Positions 8,602 to 16,983 of a stretch of 64,000 nucleotides of DNA are shown in pieces. The notes under the pieces are model-generated. The model saw only the letters and a list, made by a program, of their open reading frames with translations, ran no database searches and had not been told where the DNA came from. The translations under genes were made by a program, and so were the position numbers. Source of the DNA: Peteryoungia desertarenae (GTDB lineage: Bacteria; Pseudomonadota; Alphaproteobacteria; Rhizobiales; Rhizobiaceae); the NCBI RefSeq assembly GCF_005860795.2, contig NZ_CP058350.1, forward strand, positions 746,001 through 810,000, read 5' to 3'. The stretch's first letter is position 1; each line of letters opens with the position of its first letter.

Positions 8602-8703
8602 AACTGCATCTTTAGCGGCTTCAAGTCCTCTTTATCCGGCATCATCGACCGTAAGCTGCACGGCGGGATGGTGCTTGTCTGCAGCCGACTAGGTTTTCAT
8701 GTG

Positions 8704-9111
8704 TCAAAGACCGATCGACACATCGCGGCTGGCGGATCTGATCGAGATCGAGAAACCGGCGACCACATCGATCAGTGCGATCAGCATGAGGATAAAGAAG
8801 ATCTGTGTCGCTGCATCGCGGACCAGAAGGAACTCGACCAGAAATCCGATGAACACCAGCATTGAAAGCATGTGATTGAGGAGTGATCCTGATGCATTGG
8901 ATGTCGCCTTGAGGATTTCGATGAACAGCAGCAGCAATGCCACGATCACCAGCACATCTGCCAGGGTGAGAGACCATATCGCACCGGACAGCATGGATAC
9001 GGAGAAGACTGTTGCGGACAGCGCCGCGATACCCCCTCCTCCGAAGAAGCCGATCATCACCAGATTGTAGAGGATCAGCGGTATAATCATCAGCGGGACG
9101 GCAGCGAACAT
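8704..9111 (-). CDS. small multi-pass membrane protein, unknown function
   Basis: 135 aa with about four transmembrane helices: residues ~2-23, ~28-50, ~48-65 and ~80-120 are strongly hydrophobic (PLMIIPLILYNLVMIGFF, DVLVIVALLLLFIEI, MLSMLVFIGFLVEFLL, IFFILMLIALIDVVAG). There is no catalytic motif. The ATG at 9111 has AGGA upstream; a TTG one codon earlier is also possible. It lies between phaR and rpmF and is transcribed leftward. Conserved hypothetical proteins of this type are common in rhizobia; I do not recognise a named family. Confidence 0.7.
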   Translation of the reverse strand: MFAAVPLMIIPLILYNLVMIGFFGGGGIAALSATVFSVSMLSGAIWSLTLADVLVIVALLLLFIEILKATSNASGSLLNHMLSMLVFIGFLVEFLLVRDAATQIFFILMLIALIDVVAGFSISIRSASRDVSIGL

Positions 9112-9198
9112 CAAGAATCCTTTCAGATGGTGATTGGTCTTGGACTATATCAGCATCTGAATTGTGTCGGATATACTGAGGTAGGCTTCGCTAAAAAG

Positions 9199-9225
9199 AA
9201 AAGGCCGACAAAAAGCCGGCCTTTT
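9199..9225 (-). terminator. Terminator after rpmF
   Basis: AAAAGGCCG...CCGGCCTTTT hairpin with an A-rich loop, 25 bp past the rpmF stop. The leading A run reads as a U run on the leftward transcript. Confidence 0.85.
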
Positions 9226-9249
9226 CAAACAAAACTGCACAAGTCGATG

Positions 9250-9435
9250 TTATACGTTTTCCTTGGGCGTCAGCACCTGACGACCGCGATACATACCGGT
9301 CTTAAGGTCGATATGATGCGGGCGGCGAAGTTCGCCAGAGTTCTTGTCTTCCACATAGGTAGAAGCCTTCAGACCGTCTGCAGAGCGACGCATACCGCGC
9401 TTGGACGGGCTTGTTTTTCTTTTTGGTACAGCCAT
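9250..9435 (-). CDS. rpmF: 50S ribosomal protein L32
   Basis: 61-aa protein [20 protein letters not shown] and on to THIDLK-like [20 protein letters not shown], the alphaproteobacterial L32. It packs on the large subunit near the peptidyl-transferase exit region. This version lacks the paired cysteines of the zinc-binding form. The start is fixed by the invariant MAVPKRK; the upstream open frame is not part of it. It lies next to mtgA, the common rhizobial order. Confidence 0.97.
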   Translation of the reverse strand: MAVPKRKTSPSKRGMRRSADGLKASTYVEDKNSGELRRPHHIDLKTGMYRGRQVLTPKENV

Positions 9436-9599
9436 TTTCGTTACTCCACGTGACGGGCAAAACAGTTTTGTCGGCCTCATTGAGGCCGGACAGTCTCTGT
9501 CTCGATCTCGGATTTTGGCGGGCTTATACATGCCATGAGGGGCTTTGACCAGTCCCCCGGACATTTTTTTGAAGAACGCGGCGGGGACGGCCCTGATGA

Positions 9600-10334
9600 T
9601 CAGCGGCCACCATCGCCATAGAGACAGGTGACGTATGCGCCGGACTGCCGGGCTCGGCGCTCCACGACATTTGCCAGGCGGCGCATGCCATTGCCGGGCT
9701 TGCTGGCCACTCGTTCGAGGGGGTTGGGCAACGCAACTGCCAGAAGTGCTGACTGCTTGGGTCCAAGCTCCGAAGCCGAAACATTGAAATGATGTCGGGC
9801 TGCAGCCTCAATCCCGTAAATGCCCGGCCCCCACTCGGCTATATTGAGATAGATTTCCATCATGCGTTCTTTCGACCAGACAAAGTCAGAGGCCATGGCG
9901 AGAGGCAGCTCCAGCGCCTTTCTTACAAAAGACCGACCACTCCAGAGAAAGAGGTTCTTCGCCGTCTGCATGGGAATGGTGCTTGCGCCCCGGGTTGTCT
10001 CTCCAGCCAGCGCGTCATCGACCACCAGCTTCATCTGCGCCCAGTCGATACCATCGTGAGCACAGAATTGACCGTCTTCCGACATCATGACCGAGCGTAC
10101 CAGATGCGGGGAAATATCCTCAAACTCGACCCATTGTCGGTCATAACCCCGTAACATGACGAGATCCGCCAGCATCGGCGTCGAAACCGGACGGATTAAC
10201 TCTATGCGGTAGAGGAGAATGAGCAGATAAGGTGCCAAAAGCACAAACAGGAGAAGTCCAGCAATTCTGCGGAACCATCGTGCCCCACCAGCCGATCTTT
10301 TTCGATAACCGTTGATGGGACCATCCCTTTCCAT
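9600..10334 (-). CDS. mtgA: monofunctional peptidoglycan glycosyltransferase
   Basis: GT51 enzyme of 244 aa that polymerises lipid II into glycan strands at the inner membrane. One transmembrane helix near residues 25-45 ([16 protein letters not shown]) anchors a periplasmic domain. Family motifs are [14 protein letters not shown] (catalytic Glu in SED), [25 protein letters not shown] and [15 protein letters not shown]. No transpeptidase domain follows, which separates it from class A PBPs. The ATG at 10334 has CAGAGG seven bases upstream; the ATG at 10352 (six residues longer) has none. Confidence 0.93.
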   Translation of the reverse strand: MERDGPINGYRKRSAGGARWFRRIAGLLLFVLLAPYLLILLYRIELIRPVSTPMLADLVMLRGYDRQWVEFEDISPHLVRSVMMSEDGQFCAHDGIDWAQMKLVVDDALAGETTRGASTIPMQTAKNLFLWSGRSFVRKALELPLAMASDFVWSKERMMEIYLNIAEWGPGIYGIEAAARHHFNVSASELGPKQSALLAVALPNPLERVASKPGNGMRRLANVVERRARQSGAYVTCLYGDGGR

Positions 10335-10513
10335 GCCGGCCTCTGTCACCATTGATGCTTGCAGTCTTGATAACTTGGCCGCATCTCATATCGGGCGATG
10401 GCCGGAAATGCCAGACTGGAAGCGACCAAAGCTGCGTCAGCACCAGATGCCAACCGTCCGCTGCCTCTCATATTCGGCATTGTCAGTACAAAAACGCCAT
10501 GCCAAATAGGCTC

Positions 10514-11428
10514 ATGAGCCAGGAAACGATATCTTTTGACCACCGCCTTTCGAGCTTTGCAAAAAGCGTTGAGGCAAATCTCGACCTTCTCCTGTCGACG
10601 CACCCGTTGCCTGGCGAACTCGCACGACCGGACCAACTCATCGAAGCAATGCATTATGGCGCCTTGAATGGCGGCAAGCGCCTTCGACCCTATCTCGTGA
10701 TGGAAAGCACACGCCTTTTCGGCGGCAATGAAGAAGCGGCAATGCGGGTGGGTTGCGCACTGGAATGCCTGCACAGCTATTCGTTGATCCATGACGACTT
10801 GCCGGCGATGGACAATGACGACCTGCGTCGTGGCAAGCCGACAGTCCATATCGCCTATGACGAAGCAACAGCCATTTTGGCCGGTGACGGCCTCTTGACC
10901 TATGCCTTTGACATCGTCGCGGCACCGGAAACAGAACTGGCGGATCAGGCCAAGGTCCAGCTTGTCCTGGAGCTTGCAAGAGCTGCCGGCATTGGAGGTA
11001 TGGCAGGCGGTCAGTCGCTGGATCTCGGCGCAGAGAAAGCAACACCGGATGAAGAGGGCATCATTCTCCTCCAATCGATGAAGACGGGAGCATTGCTGCG
11101 TTTTGCCTGCGAGGCTGGCGCCATCATCGCCGGAAAATCGGCTGAGGACCGCAGGCGTCTGAGGACATTTGGCGAAGTGATCGGCAGGGCCTTTCAACTG
11201 GCCGATGACCTTCTGGACGTCACCGCCGATGCCAAGACCATGGGCAAGGCAACAGGCAAGGATGCCGACCGTGGCAAGGCAACGCTTGTCGGGCTCCACG
11301 GCATTGCCTGGGCCGAAGCGCGTCTCGACCAGCTGGTGGAAGAAGCCATTGGCATTCTGGCACCCTATGGCGATAAGGCCCAGATCCTGAAGGCGACCGC
11401 GCGCTTCGTAGCCGATCGCAAGAACTGA
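10514..11428 (+). CDS. ispA: polyprenyl diphosphate synthase, farnesyl type
   Basis: 304-aa trans-prenyltransferase that adds isopentenyl diphosphate to dimethylallyl and geranyl diphosphate, giving farnesyl diphosphate for quinones and undecaprenol. The first Asp-rich motif is DDLPAMD (Asp94, 95, 100) with the two-residue insert of bacterial FPP synthases; the second is DDLLD (Asp231, 232, 235). GGKRLRP near 53 binds IPP. Length suits IspA. The start is a choice between ATG at 10499 and 10514; both have weak ribosome sites and the shorter gives the usual N-terminus. No exoribonuclease subunit or dxs gene is adjacent. Confidence 0.88.
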   Translation: MSQETISFDHRLSSFAKSVEANLDLLLSTHPLPGELARPDQLIEAMHYGALNGGKRLRPYLVMESTRLFGGNEEAAMRVGCALECLHSYSLIHDDLPAMDNDDLRRGKPTVHIAYDEATAILAGDGLLTYAFDIVAAPETELADQAKVQLVLELARAAGIGGMAGGQSLDLGAEKATPDEEGIILLQSMKTGALLRFACEAGAIIAGKSAEDRRRLRTFGEVIGRAFQLADDLLDVTADAKTMGKATGKDADRGKATLVGLHGIAWAEARLDQLVEEAIGILAPYGDKAQILKATARFVADRKN

Positions 11429-11546
11429 GCCTCGAACAATCAGCGTCTTGCCATCAGGTTAAGTGATGGCATCCATCAAACCTTCTTGCTCGACATGATC
11501 GGGGATGAAGGCGCAATCTGCTGTGCATCATCCGGGGACACTCAGC

Positions 11547-12188
11547 ATGTCAGATTTGATTGGACACTGGCCACAGCTCTTGGCCGCATACACTGTCTAT
11601 CTTGTAGCGGTGATTACGCCAGGGCCGGCCAACCTCGCCATCATGGGAACAGCAATGAGTGAGGGCCGCAAGCGCGGCCTCATCATCGCCCTTGGTATAT
11701 TCACCGGATCCTTCACCTGGGCCATGGCTGCGGCGCTGGGCCTTGCTGCCATTCTGACCCGTTATGGAGAGGTGCTCCAGCTCCTGAAACTCGCAGGCGG
11801 CATCTACATGCTGTACCTGGCCTATAAAGCGATAAAGAGCCTTTCACGGCCTACATCGACCAGTGATCTGGAGCGGCCAACGGAAGGGAAACGTCTCTGG
11901 CGGACCTATCTTGCGGGCTATGCCATCCATATGACCAATCCCAAGGCCATCTTCGGCTGGTTGGCCACCATTTCCCTTGGGCTTCCTCCGGAGGCTTCGG
12001 TCAGCTCCGTCATGCTTGTGGTTGGCGGATGCCTTCTAACCGGCTTTACCGTCTTCATGAGCTATGCACTGCTGTTTTCGACAAACAGGGCCGTTCGTCT
12101 CTATAAGAGCGCACGACGTCCGCTGGACGCCGTCATGGCAATTTTCTTTGGTACGGCTGGAGCGAAAACGATCTCGACCGCTTTCTGA
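11547..12188 (+). CDS. LysE/RhtB-family amino-acid exporter
   Basis: 213-aa inner-membrane protein of the LysE/RhtB superfamily, which exports amino acids such as lysine, threonine or homoserine lactone precursors. The signature VAVITPGPANLAIMGTAMSEGRKRG is split over helix 1 and the first loop, and the other five hydrophobic segments follow (TWAMAAALGLAAI, LLKLAGGIYMLYLAYKAIK). The MTNPKAIFGWLA motif is typical. The start at 11547 follows GGGGACACTCAGC. The substrate is not predictable. Faces the OmpA-type gene and shares a terminator with it. Confidence 0.88.
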   Translation: MSDLIGHWPQLLAAYTVYLVAVITPGPANLAIMGTAMSEGRKRGLIIALGIFTGSFTWAMAAALGLAAILTRYGEVLQLLKLAGGIYMLYLAYKAIKSLSRPTSTSDLERPTEGKRLWRTYLAGYAIHMTNPKAIFGWLATISLGLPPEASVSSVMLVVGGCLLTGFTVFMSYALLFSTNRAVRLYKSARRPLDAVMAIFFGTAGAKTISTAF

Positions 12189-12201
12189 TACTGAAAGAAA
12201 A

Positions 12202-12226
12202 AAGGCGCCGCTTGCGCGACGCCTTC
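12202..12226. terminator. Bidirectional terminator between lysE-type and ompA-type genes
   Basis: AAGGCG-CCGC/GCG-CGCCTT hairpin with A residues on the left and TTCTT on the right, placed between two convergent genes (stops at 12188 and 12252). Confidence 0.75.
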
Positions 12227-12251
12227 TTGCTTTGCTTGACAAAATTGAAAA

Positions 12252-12917
12252 TCAGCCAGCCGTGACAGGAGCAATCGTGATCTCGACACGGCGGTTCTGC
12301 GCGCGGCCTTCCGGCGTCGCATTCGAGGCGATCGGCTGGCTTGGGCCGAAGCCAAGGGCAGAGACACGACGCGGGTCGATGCCCTGCGCGTTGAGATAGC
12401 CGGCTACCGATTGCGCGCGGCGCTCCGAAAGCGCCTGATTGTAATCAAGGCTACCGGTGGAGTCCGTGTGACCATTAATGTCGATCAGTGTGCGATCGAA
12501 CTTGCGCAAGACGATCGCGACCGAATTCAAGGTCGGATAGAACTGCGGCATGACCTGGTCCTGATCCGTCGCAAAGGTAATGTTGGACGGCATGTTGAGA
12601 ATGATCCGATCACCGGCGCGCGTGACCGAGATGCCCGTGCCCTGGAGCTGCGCGCGCAGTTCGGCTTCCTGCTGGTCCATGTAATTGCCGATGGCGCCGC
12701 CCGCGAGCGCTCCGACACCGGCACCGATCAGAGCCGCGTTGCGGCGGCCTTCTGGCGAGCCGCCGACAGCCAGACCACCGAGGGCACCCACAGCAGCACC
12801 CAGCGCCGCACCACCGGCAGTGTTCGAAACCTTTTGCTGACCAGTGTAAGGGTCAGTCGTTGTGCAGGCAGTGAGGACAGTTGCGGAAAGCGCAACGATA
12901 GCGATCTTCTTGATCAT
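12252..12917 (-). CDS. OmpA-family lipoprotein with glycine zipper (YiaD-like)
   Basis: 221-aa outer-membrane lipoprotein. Signal peptide with lipobox LTAC (Cys18), a glycine zipper at ~34-80 (GGAALGAAVGALGG, GAGVGALAGGAIGNYMDQQE), then an OmpA C-terminal peptidoglycan-binding domain at ~105-215. The domain carries the diaminopimelate contacts NGHTDSTGS and the Arg of NRRVEI. Such proteins tether the outer membrane to the cell wall. The ATG at 12917 has GGAGGAAC 9 bases upstream. Followed by ispG's stop side upstream, but a 75-bp gap makes separate transcription likely. Confidence 0.92.
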   Translation of the reverse strand: MIKKIAIVALSATVLTACTTTDPYTGQQKVSNTAGGAALGAAVGALGGLAVGGSPEGRRNAALIGAGVGALAGGAIGNYMDQQEAELRAQLQGTGISVTRAGDRIILNMPSNITFATDQDQVMPQFYPTLNSVAIVLRKFDRTLIDINGHTDSTGSLDYNQALSERRAQSVAGYLNAQGIDPRRVSALGFGPSQPIASNATPEGRAQNRRVEITIAPVTAG

Positions 12918-12992
12918 GATGGATGTTCCTCCAAGAACAGGCTGTTAACTCCTGAACAGCGGAAATGCGGCAACATAAAGTTGCCCGCATGC

Positions 12993-14246
12993 CTATTCCG
13001 CCGCCGATTTGCGACCGTAACGCTTCTCGATGTAATCTGCCACCAGCGCCTCAAAGTCACCAGCGATATTCGGTCCACGAAGGGTCATGGCCTTCTGCCC
13101 GTCAATAAACACGGGCGCCGCCGGATTTTCGCCCGTACCTGGCAGAGATATGCCGATGTCGGCGTGCTTGCTTTCGCCGGGGCCATTGACGATGCAGCCC
13201 ATGACGGCAACGTTCAACCCTTCGACCCCCGGATACTTCTCGCGCCAGACAGGCATGTTCTTGCGCAGATCCTCCTGGATCTTCTGAGCCAGTTCCTGGA
13301 ACACCGTCGAAGTGGTGCGACCACAGCCGGGACAGGCGGCGACCACCGGCACAAACTGACGGAAGCCCATGACCTGCAGCAATTCCTGCGCCACCTGCAC
13401 TTCGCGGGTCCGATCACCATTTGGTTCCGGCGTGAGGGAGACACGGATCGTGTCGCCGATCCCGTGTTGCAGCACATAGCCCATGGCGGCTGAGGACGCG
13501 ACAATGCCTTTCGAACCCATACCCGCTTCTGTGAGACCGAGATGCAGCGCATGGTTCGATCGCTCGGCGAGCATGGAGTAAACGGCAATCAGGTCCTGAA
13601 CCTGACTGACCTTGGCCGAAAGGATGATGCGGCTTCGGGGAAGTCCGATCTCCTCTGCCAATTCGGCCGAAAGCAGCGCCGACTGAACGATTGCCTCACG
13701 GGTGACTTCGCGGGCAGAAAGTGGAAAGCCCTTGGCCTGGTTCTCATCCATCAGCCGCGTCAGAAGCTCCTGATCAAGCGAGCCCCAGTTCACCCCGATG
13801 CGAACCGGCTTGTCATAGCGGATCGCCATTTCGACGATCTCGGCGAACTGCTTGTCTTTCTTGTCCTTGAAGCCGACATTGCCGGGATTGATGCGATACT
13901 TGGCAAGAGCCTCTGCGCAGTCGGGATGATCGGCAAGCAGACGGTGGCCAATATAATGGAAGTCACCCACCAGCGGCACGTCGATACCGAGGCGCATCAG
14001 TCGGTCACGGATGCGCGGCACGGCAGCCGCGCTTTCATCGCGATCAACGGTGATGCGGACAATTTCGGAGCCGGCTTTATGCAGCGCTGCAATCTGGGCA
14101 ACCGTGGCGTCAATGTCGGCAGTGTCGGTATTCGTCATCGACTGGACAACGACAGGTGCACCGCCACCGATAATTACGCCACCAACATCGACCGCAATGG
14201 AAGCCCGTCGCGGTTTCGGATCATGATCACTAGAAGCCATTGGCAT
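12993..14246 (-). CDS. ispG: 4-hydroxy-3-methylbut-2-enyl diphosphate synthase (flavodoxin)
   Basis: 417-aa [4Fe-4S] enzyme of the non-mevalonate isoprenoid route (GcpE), converting MEcPP to HMBPP. N-terminal TIM barrel ([24 protein letters not shown]) and C-terminal cluster domain. Cluster ligands are Cys305 and Cys308 (ACPGCGR) and Cys351 ([10 protein letters not shown]); the conserved Glu is in the last motif. Length and internal order match the alphaproteobacterial form. The start is ATG at 14246 or 14240; the first is preferred for AAGAGAC upstream. It acts in the same pathway as ispA 1.6 kb away, though on the other strand. Confidence 0.97.
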   Translation of the reverse strand: MPMASSDHDPKPRRASIAVDVGGVIIGGGAPVVVQSMTNTDTADIDATVAQIAALHKAGSEIVRITVDRDESAAAVPRIRDRLMRLGIDVPLVGDFHYIGHRLLADHPDCAEALAKYRINPGNVGFKDKKDKQFAEIVEMAIRYDKPVRIGVNWGSLDQELLTRLMDENQAKGFPLSAREVTREAIVQSALLSAELAEEIGLPRSRIILSAKVSQVQDLIAVYSMLAERSNHALHLGLTEAGMGSKGIVASSAAMGYVLQHGIGDTIRVSLTPEPNGDRTREVQVAQELLQVMGFRQFVPVVAACPGCGRTTSTVFQELAQKIQEDLRKNMPVWREKYPGVEGLNVAVMGCIVNGPGESKHADIGISLPGTGENPAAPVFIDGQKAMTLRGPNIAGDFEALVADYIEKRYGRKSAAE

Positions 14247-14366
14247 GTCTCTTGGGGTGAAACTCGCTATGGAGGTGGATCAAACCGCCTGCCTTGTCAA
14301 CCATATCAGGTCGGCAGGCGGACAAACCTTGGTGTTCGCCACTCCCTCAAAACGCGACAAATGGCG

Positions 14367-15557
14367 TCAGTGGGAAACGGCGCGATCGGCATGTCGCGCA
14401 AGCCCGGCCATCATGAATACAAAGAGAATGGGGAGCGATATCACCGTGTAGACCGTCGAAAGCGACACATACTCTGCAACAAAGCCAATCAAGGACGGTG
14501 CAAACAGGATTCCCGAATAGCCGAGCGACGTTACGACGGAAAGCCCGATACCCGGAGCCAGACCCGGTATATTGCCACCAGCCGAAAATGCGATCGGAAC
14601 CATGTTGGAGATACCGATACCAGCAATCGCAAAGCCGATGATGGCAACGGTGACATTTGGCGCCTGCCCGGCGATGATCAGGCCGACAAACGCCGCCACG
14701 GAACACCAGCGAAGCGTCTTCACGGCTCCCAGGCGATCTCGGACAAAATCGCCAGCGAAACGCAGGATCGCCATCGTTAGCGAGAATGCCGCAAAGGCGA
14801 AGCCGGATATTGTCGTCGATGCACCCAGTTCATTGCCAAGATAGAGGGCACTCCAATCAAGGACGCTCCCCTCGGGCACCATTGAAAACAGGGCGATCAG
14901 ACCGATGAGCCACGGAAGAGGCGAGCGCGGCAGCTGGAGTTTCTGGTGCTTTTCACTCTCCTGTGGCGGGTCCTTGATAATCATGGGCCTTGCGGCAAGG
15001 AAGAGCACCAGACAGACACCGGCTACCAGAAGACTATGAGAGAGCACGCCTAGGTTTGCGATGAGATAGCCACCGGTCGCCGAACCGACGAGCCCGCCAA
15101 GGCTCCAGAATGCATGACAGGATGACATGATGGACCGACGGACATGCCGCTCTGCGACTACCGCATTGGCGTTCATCGCGACATCCATTGCCCCGGTCAG
15201 GCCACCAAAAAGAAAGATAGCGACAGCACCGAGCCAGACCGATTCAACAATGGAGACGCCTATGACGGTGGGTATGAACAGAATGGTCGTGGCCTGAACG
15301 ACTCGGTTTGAACCGTGACGGGCGATCTGTGCGCCCGCGAGTGGCATCATCACAAGCGAGCCGACCCCGAAGACGAAGATCATGATCCCAAGCGCAAATT
15401 CCGACAGCGCCAGTGCTGACGCGAAAAAGGGTATCTTCGTTACCCAGGCACCGATCACCAGACCATTCAGGAAAAACAACAGGGAAACAGCCGCGCGCTC
15501 TCGGGTCACAAGGGGAATGCTTCCGGCAGTTTCCGGCGTCTGCGCATATTCGGTCAT
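14367..15557 (-). CDS. MFS transporter (YbjJ-like)
   Basis: 396-aa major facilitator with about 12 transmembrane helices and a short central loop rich in Glu/Lys (DPPQESEKHQKLQ) near residue 200. The N-half carries FFLNGLVIGAWVTKIP and FGVGSLVMMPLAGAQIARHG, the latter being the loop 2-3 motif of the superfamily; MDVAMNANAVVAERHV after helix 4 is seen in E. coli YbjJ and relatives. The substrate is unknown; sugars or drugs are both possible. The ATG has AGGAGAT upstream, and a small AT-rich palindrome sits about 27 bp before the start. Confidence 0.82.
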   Translation of the reverse strand: MTEYAQTPETAGSIPLVTRERAAVSLLFFLNGLVIGAWVTKIPFFASALALSEFALGIMIFVFGVGSLVMMPLAGAQIARHGSNRVVQATTILFIPTVIGVSIVESVWLGAVAIFLFGGLTGAMDVAMNANAVVAERHVRRSIMSSCHAFWSLGGLVGSATGGYLIANLGVLSHSLLVAGVCLVLFLAARPMIIKDPPQESEKHQKLQLPRSPLPWLIGLIALFSMVPEGSVLDWSALYLGNELGASTTISGFAFAAFSLTMAILRFAGDFVRDRLGAVKTLRWCSVAAFVGLIIAGQAPNVTVAIIGFAIAGIGISNMVPIAFSAGGNIPGLAPGIGLSVVTSLGYSGILFAPSLIGFVAEYVSLSTVYTVISLPILFVFMMAGLARHADRAVSH

Positions 15558-15583
15558 GGGATCTCCTGCAAGGTGGGCCTAAA

Positions 15584-15600
15584 CTAATTAAATCGATTAG
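15584..15600. promoter_or_regulatory. AT-rich dyad upstream of the MFS gene
   Basis: CTAATTAAATCGATTAG, an inverted repeat of CTAAT/ATTAG with a seven-base spacer, about 27 bp upstream of the MFS start. Likely a repressor operator of the carrier; the cognate regulator is not nearby. Confidence 0.4.
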
Positions 15601-15781
15601 ATTGGCAATTCCCTTCTGTGCTGAAATGCTCACATTTTATTTCGTCAGACATGATTGCTGAAGATCAAACCGGCGGCCCCGGCTGTGGGCTATCCTGCGT
15701 TTTGACAATCGAACCGCCACCACTTGCAATTCCGGTCGTCCACAATATATATCAATTCCACTATGTATTAAGGAGCCTCTC

Positions 15782-15982
15782 ATGACCCTCGACCGCGTCA
15801 TTCTCGCATTTGCCGGCATCATGGTTTTGCTGTCAGTCCTTCTGACGGTCTTTGTCCATCCGCTCTTCATCTGGTTCACCGTCTTCATCGGCGTGAACAT
15901 GTTTCAGTCCGCCTTTACCGGTTTCTGTCCGGCAGCCATGATTTTCCGCAAACTCGGGATCCGGCAGGGCACGGCGTTTTAA
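15782..15982 (+). CDS. DUF2892 (YgaP-like) inner-membrane protein
   Basis: 66-aa protein with two helices and the family core FIGVNMFQSAFTGFCPAAMIFRKLG split over the second. The GFCP motif with its lone Cys is conserved in DUF2892 domains, which also occur fused to rhodaneses. The ribosome site AAGGAG lies 6 bases before the ATG. A gap of 20 bp separates it from the efflux fusion-protein gene, so it probably leads that operon. Known relatives respond to sulfur or metal stress through ArsR-type regulators; none is adjacent here. Confidence 0.85.
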   Translation: MTLDRVILAFAGIMVLLSVLLTVFVHPLFIWFTVFIGVNMFQSAFTGFCPAAMIFRKLGIRQGTAF

Positions 15983-16002
15983 GGCCACAAAGGGGGATCA
16001 CC

Positions 16003-16983
16003 ATGAAGAAATATCTTCTGGCGGCGCAAATGGCCGCGACCATAGCATTTCTCTCCTCACCCGTATCGGCTGAGAGCCTGTCTCTGCAAATGACAACTCT
16101 GCCTGAATGGAAGGCAGTCTACGGGCGCGTGGAAACCCGTGACAGCGTTCCTGCAAGAGCGCGCATTGGCGGCACGCTGATCGAACTGAATGTCGCCGAG
16201 GGGGACACAGTGGCCGCCGGCGATGTCGTGGCCACCGTCAAGGATGACAAGATCGACTTTCAGGTCGCAGCCTTGGATGCGCAACTGAAAGGTCTGCAGG
16301 CCTCACTTGAGAACGCACAGAGCGAGTTGGCGCGTGGCGAAGAACTGATCAAGCGCGGCGTGACGACAGCCCAGCGGCTCGACGCGCTGCGTACGCAGGT
16401 GGATGTCCTGAACAACCAGATTGCCGCGACCGAGGCTCAACGCCTCGTCGTCGTTCAGCAATCCCGCGAGGGCGAGATCCTGGCACCAGCAGCTGGCAAG
16501 GTGCTGTCCGTGCCTGTCACCCGCGATGCCGTCATCATGCCGGGTGAAGCGGTGGCCACAATTGGCGGCGGCGGCTTCTTCCTGCGCCTCGCAATTCCCG
16601 AACGTCACGCCGATCTTCTGGCAGAGGGCGCTTCAATCGAGATTGAAGACGTCACCGGCAATCCCGGTAAAGGACGTTTGGTGAAACTCTACCCGGAAAT
16701 CGACAATGGCCGCGTCATCGCAGATGTCGAGGTCAACGACTTGCCCACGTCCTATGTCGGCAAGCGCCTGCTTGTGCGGGTTCCGGTCGGCGAACGGAAC
16801 GCTTTGCTCGTTCCACAGGAGGCTGTTTCCAATCGCCATGGTCTGGATTTCGTAGCAATCCGGAATGGTGAAGACACATTCGAGAAGGCCGTCGTGACAG
16901 CCGCTCCCCTCACTGTGAATGGTCAGGTCATGGTCGAAATCCTAACCGGACTCGAAATCGCCGACGAGGTGGTCCTGCCATGA
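16003..16983 (+). CDS. RND efflux periplasmic adaptor (membrane fusion protein)
   Basis: 326-aa HlyD/AcrA-type adaptor. Signal peptide to about residue 23 (cleavage after VSA), then a lipoyl half (GGTLIELNVAEGDTVAAGDVVA), a short coiled-coil hairpin at ~85-150 (LQASLENAQSELARGEEL...VDVLNNQIAATEAQ), the second lipoyl half (ILAPAAGKVLSVPVT) and a beta barrel. It links the RND pump to an outer-membrane channel. The stop overlaps the next start (ATGA), which implies translational coupling. No TolC-type gene is in the operon. Start follows AGGGGGATCACC. Confidence 0.9.
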   Translation: MKKYLLAAQMAATIAFLSSPVSAESLSLQMTTLPEWKAVYGRVETRDSVPARARIGGTLIELNVAEGDTVAAGDVVATVKDDKIDFQVAALDAQLKGLQASLENAQSELARGEELIKRGVTTAQRLDALRTQVDVLNNQIAATEAQRLVVVQQSREGEILAPAAGKVLSVPVTRDAVIMPGEAVATIGGGGFFLRLAIPERHADLLAEGASIEIEDVTGNPGKGRLVKLYPEIDNGRVIADVEVNDLPTSYVGKRLLVRVPVGERNALLVPQEAVSNRHGLDFVAIRNGEDTFEKAVVTAAPLTVNGQVMVEILTGLEIADEVVLP